DNA of 64,000 bases from Immersiella caudata. Taxonomy: Eukaryota > Ascomycota > Sordariomycetes > Sordariales > Lasiosphaeriaceae. A program made the translations under genes and the position numbers. Location: positions 372,001 through 436,000 of the forward strand of contig JAULSU010000004.1 in assembly GCA_030512335.1 (NCBI GenBank), read 5' to 3'. The notes under the pieces were generated by a model, which was not told where the DNA came from, did not search any database, and saw nothing but the letters and a program-made list of their open reading frames with translations. Below are positions 10,257 through 21,610 of the stretch, piece after piece. Each line of letters opens with the position of its first letter. Position 1 is the first letter of the stretch.

Positions 10257-13200
10257 TCAGGAGCCCTTCGTCGAGCTTGGGTTGTTGACCAACCAAAGCT
10301 TCCTGAACTTTGACCCTTCCAACTCGACCAAGTCTCGAGGCCGCCCTGATTCGACCATCATACCCCTGTCCATGACGACTACTCTGTCGAAACCCATGAC
10401 TGCATCAAGTCGATGGCTCACCATAACGATGGTGTAGTTCCTGAACTCATCCGCAACCACAGCCTGCATTGCCTTCTCAGTGTCTTGATCAACGCTTGAG
10501 CTCACCTCATCAAGCAGCAGGATACCGCTCTCCTCGCCGCCAGCGTCTCCGAACTCGGCTTTCCACCCTCTTGCACGTACCCTCCGTCGCAACACTGCTC
10601 GCGCAAGGCTGAACAGCTGCTTCTGCCCCTGAGAAAACGAATCTGCAGTCATTCCAGCCGCCAGCCCCCCGCGCTCGGCAACAAAGTCCCAGAGCCCGAC
10701 GGCCTCAAGCACGGCTTGGCACTCGGGCTCAGTTGACGCTGTGAATGGATCAAGATTCAGCTGAACTGAGGTCCCATCCGGCAGGAAAACCGCATCCTGT
10801 GGGACGGCGATGATGCGCTGCCGGAGAATACCACGGTCAATCTTGTGCATTGGAGTCTCATCGATGGTGATGCCCTGGACACTGGACTGGACAGGGTCAA
10901 GCAGACGGAGCAATAGAAGGACGATTGAAGATTTTCCACTGTCAGCAAGTCAGAACCGAAAAGTCAAAACAGCAGAACGCGTGGCTTACCTCCCACTCCG
11001 ACCGCAAAGTGCCACCTTCTCGCCCGCAGCTATGTCGATCGTCAGGTTCCTGACGGCGAGATTCAGCCCGCCTGCGCTGTCCTTCTCTACGGCGCCGACT
11101 TCGTCTTTCTCGCTACTGGTTCTCTTGCTGCCGGAATCATCCGGCCCACTGCCAGTGATGTCAGTGCCTGTGCCAGCAAAGGGGAAAGGGCAAATAGAAC
11201 ATGGGCTTTCATACTCATACGACGCTGACACGTTCTCAATTCGAATCCCGCCCTTCAGAGGCCAGTGCGACGGTGGCTTCACGTCTTCCCCGTCAAGATT
11301 TTCCGGCAGCACCCTCTCACTGAACCTCCTCAGTCTCGAAATGGCGCCAATTGATGTCTCGAGTCGCGTGTACGACTGAACGATATGCGTCAAGACGTCG
11401 CCAAAGTTCATCAACGTGACAAGACTAGCACCGGTAAATGCCGTGTTAGACTTTGTCTGAGTCGCAAAGGTGACAACAGCAACGGCGAGAATGGCAATAA
11501 CCATCTGAAGGACGAACGCGAGCCAGCGCTGAATCATGGCGAGCAGATACATCGGCCGTTGCGAATTGTCGACAAGTCGGTTGTTTAGGTCAATGCTGGG
11601 GGGTATCCATCCAAAGGCGCGAAAGGTGGCAATGCCCTTTATGGTGTCAATGAAGTGAGAGCTGTCCGTCATCAGCAACCGTCAGCCACTAACTAGCTAT
11701 CCGAAAAGACTTACTATAACGGGCTCTTTGCCTCAAGGTCCAGCAATCGCATTTGCCTAGAGGTCCGGAGGTAGAACTTCTGAATGACGTACAACACGAA
11801 CCACAGGAAGGGGTACGTGACCACTAGGTACGGGGAGGCCGTAGCGATGACCGCCGACATTCCAAGGCAGGAGCAAGTGAGCAGAATCATGTTGAGGAGA
11901 GAGGCTGGAAGCTCCCCATCGATAAGCGTCATGTCCTGCGAGAACAGATTCGTCACGACTCCGGTGTCAGTCGACGTGAAGAATTTCAACGGGGCGCGAA
12001 TGACCGTCTCCAGAGCCTCGCGGTGCAGTCTTGACCCTGATGCCGAGATCATGGATGTGAAGCAGAGGAAGCACACTGCCGCAAGAGACGTCAATGCCGA
12101 CATCTGAAAGAGGGCATAAAGGCCGATGTAAAACGAATTGGAGTGCCTCGGAGTCTCCACCGTGACGTCTGTGGACCAAAACTTCAGCCAGACGGTCACC
12201 CAGTTCTCGAAGAATCCCCAGGAGAGGCCGCAGAGGACGAAACCAACGATGAAGTACCAATCGATGCGCTGGAAATAGTACTTGTACACCGTCCACTCGC
12301 CTAACATGCGTTCGGGGTCGTTTGTGCCGTCGTCCTCGACCTTCTCCTTGAGAACATGTTTCAAACCGGAAACATTCGCTTTTCCGACGTCAACAGGGGC
12401 GATCTCGTCATCTGAACTGCTGCTGTCGGTCTCCTTGATTCCCAGGCTGTGCACATACTGCCTGTTCGCTAGAAGCTGCGCGAACGTGCCCTGTTCAACG
12501 ACTGTACCGTCTTGGCCGAGCGCAATTATGTGGTCAGCAGACACGAGATGTCGAACACTGTGAGTGCAGAGCACAACGGTGGCGTTTCTTCGTCGGAGTA
12601 TTCCATCAGCCGAAAACACACGACGGAATACTTGGTCCTCTGTATCGGCATCCAACCCGCTCAGGACGTCATCAAAGACCAGGATATCGGTATCGAGGTA
12701 CAGCGCCCTAGCCATTGACACCCGTTGCCTCTGCCCTCCGCTCAGGCTGATTCCATTGCTTCCAACCTTGGTTTGGTCTCCCTGCGGAAGTATTGCGAGA
12801 TCCGGTAGGAACATGGTAGCTTCAATGATATCGGTGTACCGCTTGGCGTCCCAGGGCGAGAAGCCAATGATGTTCTGTCGAATAGTGTCATTGGCCATAT
12901 AAGGGGTCTGATCACAGTAGCCGATTCTTCTGGAAGAGCCAGAACTCAGCACGACGCGCCCACCGAACACCGGCGACTCCCCCAGCAGGGCTTTGCAGAG
13001 AGTCGATTTACCAACGCCAATCGGTCCCACGACGAGTGTAAGGCGCGAAGGCGGTATTTCGAGGTTGATATCATTGAGCAAAGGCTTTTCGGGTTCCCAT
13101 CCGAAATTCCCTCCTGCGATCTTGATCACAGCCGAAACCCGATTGCCTCCATCGCTCTTCTTCTCTGGCTGTCGCTGCTCTGTCCGGGACGAAGCAGACT

Positions 13201-14975
13201 CGCGGAAATCAATACGCGGTTCACTTTCGATGAGAGTCTGAATCCGCCTCAGGCAAGTAAAAGACGAAAAGAAGACGGGGGCCATCTGGAAGAGAATGAC
13301 CAGGGGGCCGCACAAGAGGACGATATACGCCAGCGAAGTGAATATGGTGACAATGTCCAGCGTCGCAGTGGTAATGCCGAATGTCACCACGGGGGAGATG
13401 CAGGTCGGCGCAAAGGCGCAAACTGCGGCGGCCGCCAACAAAACCCGGAATCGGTTCCCGGCCTGGAGCTCTTCAACACGCATCGTTTGAATCGACTCCT
13501 CGACGGGGTTAGCCAGTCCAGAGATCTTGAGCTGCTTCATCTGCCCAATCACGCTCGAAGTGAGCCCAACTCGGCGTTGAATCGTCTCCATCCACGCCTT
13601 TTGGGTCGGCCCAATAAATCTGGTCGAGTAGGCAGTGTACCCAGCACAGAGTAGGACCACGACCATTGGTGCTAGTGATGCCAACCCCAGATGTCGAGAG
13701 AGCAGCCAGCACGCGACGGCAGCCTCGGCCAGGTTCGCCCAAATTTCGTGGCCGTACTCCCAGCCCCTGATTATTCGCTCGATATCGACACTCATCAGGG
13801 TCAACGCAGCCGAGTCGTCAGCCAAGGCGATCTTGGCTTCAGTCGTCTTCCTGTACACAGAGCTCGCAAGCACCCCTCGCAGTATGTACATGGCTCGCGT
13901 CTGGAAGTACCAGTAGACCGCGCCCGCGGCGGCAATTCCGGTGTAGACAAGGATGGTAGCGCCTATGAGACCGTATCCTAAATTTGAAGAGACCTCCCCG
14001 GCTGGCGCGTTGAGATAGTCGAGAAGCGTCTCAATGAGGAAGGGCTGGCAGAACTTGAAGCCCATGAGGGCTATCCGAGCGGGGACAGGCATGAGCAACG
14101 GCACCGCCAGGCCCTTCACCATCTCTCCAGCCAAGCCATGCTTCCGCCCTCTCAGCTTTGATGGCGCGAGATGTGGCGCTGCCTCGACATACAACCTCTC
14201 GGAAGCCATGTCGTAATCGAGGGGGTACAAATCATCCATGGTGAGAATTTTGTTATACCCGCGGAGAAAGATGCGGTTGAGCCAAGCGAAAGCTGTAAGC
14301 CCGAACAGCCCAGCCGTCTCCTCGGGACTGTGCTGCTTGCGGTCATACGACTCGATCCATCTTGTCTTCTGGACGGATTCGAGCACCAGGACGGCAGCCT
14401 TGACAGCAACGCCGGAGGTGAACAGGCGTGTGAAAGACAACTCATCGACGTTGCTCGATGCCAACCATAGGGTCCTCGTCTGGGCAATATCAAGCAGGAT
14501 GGTGATGAAGAGATATCCATTGAAAAAGATGGACGGCCTCGGTGATCTCGCATGCTCTAGAGCCGATAGCGGGAGCATGCAAAGAGACGTGACGAATGTC
14601 AGCGCGGCCGCAGTGATGAAAAAGGTCTCGAATCTCTGCAGCTTCGTGACGCACAGTGCCAACAAGACGGCTTGGAGCACGGCATATGCGGAAATAAGCG
14701 ACTGAGACACGCGGTGTTAGTTTCTGGTTGACGTGCGGAAATCAACGGTGATCCCTCACCAGCTTCAGGAACTTGAACCATGACCCAGCAATGATATTGG
14801 AACGGCGAGTAACGAGAAATAGCACCCTCGTCAGAGACACAGCCGTGAAAACCGATGCCGGAATAATGTCGAAAAAGATCCTTTCAAATTTTATGGTGAA
14901 GTCGAAATCCCCGCGGCAGCCCTCGACCGCAGGAGAAAAGACTCGCTCGTCGCTGGGACATGTTGAAAAGTCCAT
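10257..14975 (-). CDS. ABCC-type (MRP-like) multidrug ABC transporter
   Basis: Full-length ABC exporter of 1518 residues in four exons: 14975-14760, 14701-11715, 11661-10990 and 10938-10257. All joins keep frame. The last join rebuilds the second Walker A (GRSGSGKSS, near residue 1290). An N-terminal membrane region precedes TMD1. NBD1 has Walker A GPIGVGKST (about 631), signature LSGGQ (about 724) and Walker B ILVFDDVLSGLD. TMD2 follows, then NBD2 with signature FSQGQ and Walker B GILLLDEVSSSVD. NBD1 has Asp where the catalytic Glu should be while NBD2 keeps Glu; this one-sided degenerate site is usual for ABCC proteins. The large size and N-terminal hydrophobic extension fit fungal ABCC pumps that export toxins, metabolites or conjugates at the plasma or vacuolar membrane. 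Substrate unknown. Its position near an oxidase and a regulator suggests export of a metabolite. Confidence 0.93.
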
Positions 14976-16066
14976 GGTCACGGCCTGCTGTTGCCAAACT
15001 GCAACTGGCGGGAGGAGAAAGGGACGATTTCGAATCAAGCTTCAATGACGACAACCTCCCCCCGAGACAAGACGCCCGGGTGGGTAAGTAGACGACTTTT
15101 CAACTGATGAGGGAATTCGCAGCAGGCTCCCAGCGTTGAGATCGACGCGTGTCGATTGTTACCGTATACACGTAACGGTCGACGAGGCAAGAAATGTCGG
15201 TCACGTCACCGCCAATGCAGGCGGCGAGTACGTTTTCCTCGGAGGCGAGTCGAAACCAGTCCTGGGTCGGCACAGGCAGCCAGTCAGGGCCGGGGAAAAT
15301 GGCGGGGTGGACACCACTTCCTGCCGCGATATCGGGATGGGACGGCGTCCCGATGGGGAAGGTGAGTTGTAGATGCAGATTGTGGGGTTGGCACGTCGCA
15401 TTGCTGCGCCGTTGGAGTTGGGGATTTATACTAGGAAGGGTTACGAATGACAGAGGTTTACGCCTCGTGATTTGTCAGGTGGTGAAAAAAGTTTTGAGAG
15501 TGGCTGTTTGTGTGTTACTTTCATGTTGGTGGTGAGAGGGCAAAATCCCAGCGTCGGGGGTGACATGAGCTCCCGTTCCCTCAGGGGGTGTGCGAAGGTT
15601 TCTAATACTAGTGTCAACACTTGAAGCGCTGGCACAAACGGGGAAGCTCAATACCCTTATCAGCCGATAAACGTACAAGCCTCCGCATCCGTCGCGGCCC
15701 GTTTGGGTCTTGACCCCGAAGGCTCGGGCCGGAAAAGGGGCACCCCCGACGGGAAAAGGCGTTGGGCGGCGGTCAATCAGACCGGCAGGACATTCAGCCG
15801 ACCATGACCTCAGCTACCGAACATGGGCCACTCTCATTGACAACTTGATGCCTGCAGGAATGACCCGGATGCCTGAAGATACACTTTAAGGCAGTTTGAC
15901 CTGTGGTAATGTCTTCAGGCCGCCTTGAACGTCACCCCCTCCCGTCCATCACATCCTTATCGCGGAAAGCCGAAAGTCGTGCAACAGAAAGCATTGCAGA
16001 ATATGAATGCAGTGGTATCATTTCGTCTATGGGTATTATGCTTATGCTCTAGGTATGCAAGTCTCA
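14976..16066. promoter_or_regulatory. Promoter region of the ABC transporter
   Basis: About 1.1 kb lying upstream of the ABC transporter start and downstream of the ceramide glucosyltransferase stop. No coding frame of note, RNA gene or tandem repeat was seen. Confidence 0.4.
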
Positions 16067-17730
16067 TCAGTCAACACGGTCTTTACTTCGTGATCGCGGG
16101 GTGCTGTTTCCATTGAACGGCGTCAGGACATCTGAGGAGCCTTTTGGACTCTTAATCTCAACCACGCTCATGTCCATGCGCACCCTAAACTTCCTTCCCC
16201 TCCATGATACCGTCGTGCCCAGCAGAACCGCCGTGACCCAGATGGGCAATGCTAGCATCTCCCTCCCGAGCCAGGCAGCGAGCCATTCAAAAAAGGGGCG
16301 TTGCTTTGGTCCTCCCTGGCGGACGGTGCCGCGAGCAAATGCGGGCGTGTCCTCGTCGACCTCAATGCTCTGACACATATGCAGCTTCCGGCTGAAAATG
16401 CGATCAATGATCATCCACCAGGTGACCATGAACAACCAAATCGCTCCCATCGCCCTCCAGGTCGGGGGGATTCCAAATCTAGTGTTGAACCAAGGAATCG
16501 TGGTGAGAGCAAACGAGAAGTAGAGGCAGCAAATAAATGACTCAACACCAGGCTCGACCAGCGTGGCAGCCAGGACAGTCCACTTCCGGACCCGGAGCCA
16601 ACGGACACGGCGCGCGATATAGGCTGACACGGACATTCCCGACATGGGCTGAATCGCAACCTCGCCAAAAACGAGACCGTGGTTCCAAAAGCGTGGGACG
16701 TAGGAGCGGAAGATGAGGTCGCCAATGAGGTGGTCTTCGCAGATGTAGGACGAGAAGAAGTCGATGCCGCGGCCACGCCAGGCGTCCGAGTCGGAAAGGA
16801 TGGGGTTCAGCGACGGCTCGGTGAAGGTGTCCAAGTGCGATTTGCGGAACATGTTGCTCTTCCCTACAATGCAGGGCGCGATGCACACTGTGTTGATGGC
16901 GCTGTAGAACTTGGCATGGGTTGTTGCCATGAACATTTCCTCCAGTCGTCCACCACGGCTTGAGGCCTTGGAGGCCCAGTTTGAAGGTGTTGGCTCAGCC
17001 AATGACAGGAGGCTCTGCGATTCTTCGCCTCCGGATGTGTCTACATCAACAACTAAGGGCAGTTGGTGGACAAACTTGTAGGGCGTTGTCCTGTCGCCGT
17101 TTGGCAGAAATCCGAAGAGCTTGTCCACCATCCTCCCAGCGGCATGCTTTGCAGTCCAGACATTGCAGTCCACGACCCATATTATGTCCCCTTTGGCCTC
17201 GCGATAAGCGCGGCTGATGTTTCGGATCTTGGGGTTCGGTCCCAAATTATTGACGTGGCCACGGGCTCCGTGGAGCACGGGATCGTCCTCCTCAACAAGA
17301 AGCTTCGCATCGAAGCCGGGAAAGTTGGCGAGAACCTTTTGGAGTACTGGATATGCTGGATCGGAGGCGGACGCGACGCAGAGGTAAATTGTGAGCTTCG
17401 ACCGGGGATATGCCAACTGGAAAGTTGAGGCCAGGCATTCGTAAAGCCCAATCTCCACGCCTTTTACAGGCCTTATTATCGTAATATGGGGAACATCCTC
17501 TTCCTTCAGTGACGGCGAGACGGGTTTCGGGCGAGGCGCGGAGTGGTAGCGGAAGCTGGGGCAGCAAACGCGGTTAGCAATGCGACGCCACGAAGGAGCG
17601 GATAGCGGCGGACGCCTCACATTTGGAAAATGCCAATAATCTGGACTGAGTATACAATGCAGCTCCAGACAAGGCACACCAGGGCCACGCCTTGAAGTAT
17701 GAGCGGCGTCGGGATTCCGCCGAAAGCCAT
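16067..17730 (-). CDS. GCS1: Ceramide glucosyltransferase (GT21)
   Basis: Predicted 532-residue enzyme that moves glucose from UDP-glucose to ceramide to make glucosylceramide at Golgi/ER membranes. Exon 1 is 17730-17621 and exon 2 is 17555-16067; the 65-nt intron has GTGAGG, TTGCTAACC and CCCCAG. Exon 1 supplies the N-terminal membrane anchor (LVCLVWSCIVYSVQIIGIF), which the long exon-2 frame alone lacks. The processive GT signature D, D, D, (Q/R)xxRW is present as VDCNVW, a later Asp-containing block, ICEDHLIGDL and RRVRW. Conserved starts include ITIIRPVKGVE and FMATTHAKFY. Two or more hydrophobic stretches lie in the C-terminal third (around FICCLYFSFALTTIPWF and AIWLFMVTWWMI). Fungal glucosylceramide affects polar growth and sensitivity to plant defensins. 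It is a single, intact gene. Confidence 0.92.
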
Positions 17731-18500
17731 TAGCGCAACGGTGAGGAGGTGGATGTCGAGCTCCGCAGAGGGCGATCAAGAGGTTGGACAGCAGCGCGCG
17801 ATCCGATTAAACAGGAGAAAACGAGCCCATGTGGGAGAAGGGGCTCTAAAGTTTGGAATCGCACATGTTTTATCGCCAACAGCAACGCCGGAGAGCCCGC
17901 GGCGGAAGCGTCGGAAGTCGCACAGGTGTGAGCAAGGAACACCTCAGCTCAGAATTCTTTTCCCGTTGCGGATCACTTGCTGGCTCAGTCAACAAGCGAT
18001 GCCTGCCGGTGACCAGGGTGGTGTAGCCGCAGATTTGCCGAGTTCGTGCCCCACTTCTGTGATGCTACAAAGCTCAAGCTTTTTTTTTTCCCTCCAGCCG
18101 AAGTTTTCCGCCCTAACTCCTCCAACAGTCTGCCCGACGTGAATCACCACCAACCAAGGCGTATTAGCATCTCCACGACGCCTTGGACCTGATTCTCAAG
18201 TGGTCCTGGATGGCCGAGTATTCAGTGTTTCTGTCGGCCAGCAGGGCGGATTATCCCGCAATTGAGTGAGTACTTTTTCTTCTATCAGACCTTTTCCTCT
18301 TCCTAGCAGGCCTCTTCCCTCGCTGCGATGATGACAACCGATTACTTTGGAGCTTAGAGCAATATGCTTCAGTGCACGCTCGGTGAATGCCCAATTTTGA
18401 CTACAACGGTATCTGAGCAAGCTTGTTTCTATTGTTGCAGCATTGACGGGTCACGGCCTCTGAATAACTCCCGGCAGACCGACTTGAAAAACAGACCACG
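17731..18500. promoter_or_regulatory. Divergent promoter region, GCS1 and SEN2
   Basis: This 770-bp region separates two head-to-head genes and presumably holds both promoters. A short T run occurs at about 18079-18088. No other gene was seen. Confidence 0.45.
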
Positions 18501-20261
18501 ATGTCGGCGACAACGACAATCGTCCCGCCTCAGACACCGAGGGTCCCACTACACCAAATCTATGCGCTACCGGTGCCAATACGAACGTTTCCGCTGCCGA
18601 CATTCTACCCGAATAATCCGATCTCCCTTTTGCATCTCGCATACGCCTGGTTGCGCCAGGTCGTATCACCCCCCGCCGCGGAGCCCTCTGTTCACACTGG
18701 AGCATGGGATCCCGACACCCGTTCAGTCCATATCAATGATCCCAAATCCATACGTGCTCTGTGGGAGCAAGGCTTCTTTGGAAAAGGAAGCCTGAGTCGC
18801 AGCGAGCCCAATTGGCTGAAGCGCGAGCTCGGTCGGCGTGCAGGACAGGCTGGCCATGTCAGCGAGGCTCGCACAGAGTCGAGACGCGAGGAGCGCCGCA
18901 ATGCGAAGTGGAAGCGAGCAAAGGCAGAACTTGAAGCTATTGAGCAACAGAGGCTGGAGGAAGCAAGTCTAGAAGAGGCGCGGTTGGAAGAGGCAAAGCT
19001 AGTGGAAGCGCGGCTCGCTGAACTCCAGGCGGCAGAGGCGAGGGTCCGGGCCACGCCACACCCCGCACCCGGTGAGGCTACACCACCAAGGACCCCTCCG
19101 ATGGAACCCAGACCCCCCGTGGGACCCGCGGAATTGCTGGCACTGCCGAATTCGTTGGCATCTCTCGCCATGAAGCACATCCTGGTCAGTGTTGAGAGAA
19201 CATACAAGCCACCTGTTGGGCCCGCAGAGTTGTTGGCGCTCCCGAACTCTTCAGCAAGCCCACTCGTTGCTGCTGCGTCGGAGGCTAGTGCCTCGACTAC
19301 ACCCGTTCCTGTTGAGCACCTGGATGGAGTCAAAGCTGTCCCGAGCAGCTTGGCCAACGGAATCGTCTCCCCTCCTGCGTCTGTGGCGTCTGCGAATGGA
19401 TCTGCCAGGTCCACCTCCGAAACCAGGGAAGGCCAGCCGTTGAAACGGCGAAAGAGTGTCCGGTTCTCACCTCAAGTGGAGTCGACGACTTTTCAGCATC
19501 ATGATCCTCCAAGCCCAAGGCACTCAGCTGGCGGCAGCCCATCGAGAACAACGTCCGTACTGGTCGACGAAGCCCGTGACACTGCCGTCGTTGCTCCCTC
19601 TCCGCCGATAATCTTCCAAGGGGAGGCGCCTACCCCGGTACCCGAGGCTGCCGTCCCGGTTGGGGAACTGGCAAACAAGGAGCACTTCCAGCTCGCACCG
19701 GAAGAGGCCTTCTTTCTCGTCTTCGCCGTTGGTACGCTCTCAGTTGTTGATCCCGTGATGCTGGCCCCGATCCCGACGGACAAACTCCTGGATCTCTTTT
19801 GCGCCCACTCGTATTATCCTCCTCGAGAGATCTCGTCGCCGTCCAGGAGCCTCCAGCCGCAGGACCCTTTTCTTGTAAATTACGCCGTGTATCACCACTT
19901 CCGTTCCTTGGGCTGGGTCCCCCGCCACGGCATCAAGTTCGGCGTCGACTGGATTCTTTACCAACGAGGGCCGGTCTTTGACCACAGCGAGTTTGGTATC
20001 ATGGTTATGCCATCGTTTTCTGACAAGCGATGGGAGCTAGTCGAGCACGAGAAGCCGAAGAAATCATGGTCTTGGCTGATGGGGGCGAACCGTGTGCTCG
20101 CACACGTTCTCAAGAGCATGGTACTGGTCTACGTCGACATACCCCCTCCGTCTGTCTTTGAAGAGGCAATGCGCCACAACGGGGGAATAGCCGAGGCGCT
20201 CAAGAAGTATACGATACGCGAGGTTATGGTGAGGAGGTTTTCGGCCAACCGAAACAGGTGA
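18501..20261 (+). CDS. SEN2: tRNA-splicing endonuclease catalytic subunit Sen2
   Basis: A single-exon 586-residue protein. The C-terminal third is the tRNA intron endonuclease catalytic domain that cuts pre-tRNA at the 5' splice site within the four-subunit Sen complex. The catalytic triad is visible: Y487 in WILYQRGP, H495 in FDHSEFG (eight residues later, as in yeast Sen2) and K538 in HVLKSMVLVYV. The conserved run FRSLGWVPRHGIKFGVDW precedes it. The N-terminal half is poorly conserved in the family. Here it has an alpha-helical, charged stretch of LEEA-type repeats (residues about 150-180) and two copies of the block PPVGPAELLALPNS separated by about 20 residues, with Pro/Ser-rich linkers. 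The start ATG is preceded by ACC ACG, a reasonable fungal context. Function is well supported; the N-terminal part is of unknown role. Confidence 0.92.
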   Translation: MSATTTIVPPQTPRVPLHQIYALPVPIRTFPLPTFYPNNPISLLHLAYAWLRQVVSPPAAEPSVHTGAWDPDTRSVHINDPKSIRALWEQGFFGKGSLSRSEPNWLKRELGRRAGQAGHVSEARTESRREERRNAKWKRAKAELEAIEQQRLEEASLEEARLEEAKLVEARLAELQAAEARVRATPHPAPGEATPPRTPPMEPRPPVGPAELLALPNSLASLAMKHILVSVERTYKPPVGPAELLALPNSSASPLVAAASEASASTTPVPVEHLDGVKAVPSSLANGIVSPPASVASANGSARSTSETREGQPLKRRKSVRFSPQVESTTFQHHDPPSPRHSAGGSPSRTTSVLVDEARDTAVVAPSPPIIFQGEAPTPVPEAAVPVGELANKEHFQLAPEEAFFLVFAVGTLSVVDPVMLAPIPTDKLLDLFCAHSYYPPREISSPSRSLQPQDPFLVNYAVYHHFRSLGWVPRHGIKFGVDWILYQRGPVFDHSEFGIMVMPSFSDKRWELVEHEKPKKSWSWLMGANRVLAHVLKSMVLVYVDIPPPSVFEEAMRHNGGIAEALKKYTIREVMVRRFSANRNR

Positions 20262-20342
20262 TGATGAGAAACGAACGGGGTCTAGCTGCATTGCGGGCGG
20301 TGTCATGGTGTTTGGGAATAGGCTTGTGTAAGATAGGGAGAG
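20262..20342. other. SEN2 3' flank
   Basis: A short spacer between the SEN2 stop and the 21-bp repeat array. Confidence 0.5.
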
Positions 20343-20545
20343 GCATCTTCCAATGCTAAACATGCCTCTTTTAATGTTGATGAGGCCTTCTTAAATGCAG
20401 GCAACATCTTTTAAAACCCAAACTACGCCTTCTAAGATAGCTGCAAGGCATTTCAAGATGTACGAACATGTCGCTTACAATGCAGCTGATGCCGTCTCGT
20501 GTTAGCTGAAGGCCTTTGTTGTTCTGGGCAACGTGTTTTCGCAGA
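20343..20545. repeat. Degenerate 21-bp tandem repeat array
   Basis: Units start at 20343, 20364, 20385, 20406, 20427, 20448, 20470, 20491, 20512 and about 20533, so the spacing is 21 bp with one 22-bp step. A typical unit begins GCCTTCTTAAATG and ends GCAGGCAAC or GCTGAAG; most units start with GCC or GCA. Identity between units is modest, so this is an old array. The period is a multiple of three, so it could once have coded for 7-residue repeats. On the minus strand, frames give heptad-like runs such as SSTLKEA and CLALEDA, interrupted by stops. No frame is open across the whole array now. Confidence 0.75.
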
Positions 20546-21610
20546 GGGAGGATGACCCCTCTCTTCTGGCCGGAGCCTTTGTATCACAAATGCTTTGAGC
20601 GCAGTGACTTCTGACGTCGTCCTCATTGTTTATTTTGGTTGATAATGAATTGTTAATCCGCTCAATTTGAAACGAAAAGAGTGGGTCGCCATGAGTCGTT
20701 CACCTTTCCTTCCACCTGTTGGCAGCAAGAGGTGGAGCACAGAGAAGACAAAGGTGCGAACTTGAAGTCATGGAAGACTGCTTCGTGCCATCATCACAAA
20801 TACTGGAAGCACCAAGCCTCTGAGTTGCACTCAGCCCAAGATTTTGACTTTGCAAGGTACGGCGTCGGGGCTGCGCGAGTCATCAGACTCTATACCATCA
20901 GGAGTGAAACTAACCACTTGCAGAAGAAACGTCTACCAGACCCGGGGAGCTTCTCCTTCATCATTGAAATGATTAGTCGACATCCCTTGACAAATATATG
21001 ACCCTCGCAATACCTTCAACTTGAAGGCCATCCACCTTTGACACGACACAAGCATACAGCACAGCACACGGGCAAACAAATCAACATGTGCAACGCTCTA
21101 GCAACAGAAAATAGCTGCTGCATCTGCTTCGATTTCATATCAGCCATCGTCTCCTACCCAGCATGTAGTTGGCTCGTTTGGGAGAATCAGAAGCGAAAAT
21201 CAGTAGGGTTGGACCCTATGACTTGGAGAGATTGTGAAAAGATGGAGGTGGGTGCGGAGACGGAACATAGATATGTTGTTTGTGAGAGGAGGCTTTGTAA
21301 GGATGCTAGTAAGATTGTGGTTGCGGAGGGATAGTCGATTGGGGAGGGGCAGAGGAGATGCGGACATCTTGGATATCTTGACTGAATCGGAGTGATGTTG
21401 AGACGTAGACTTGATGCTGTCTGAAACGCATTCCCTTATCGGGCGGGTGAGGAAGGCCCCTGGGTGTTTTGTTAATACTGTTCTTTCAGAGGTGGTCAAA
21501 TCGAGATAGCAATCAACAAAGACTTAAACAATCGAATTGTCCCCCCTCATCTCTGTCCTCTTACCCCTTCCCAGACAGAGAAACAAACCCCTTCCCCCTC
21601 CCTTAAACCC
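20546..21610. other. Intergenic, nothing recognised
   Basis: This AT-richer stretch between the repeat array and the aminotransferase 3' end shows no protein-like frame long enough to support a gene, and no RNA gene. Confidence 0.4.
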
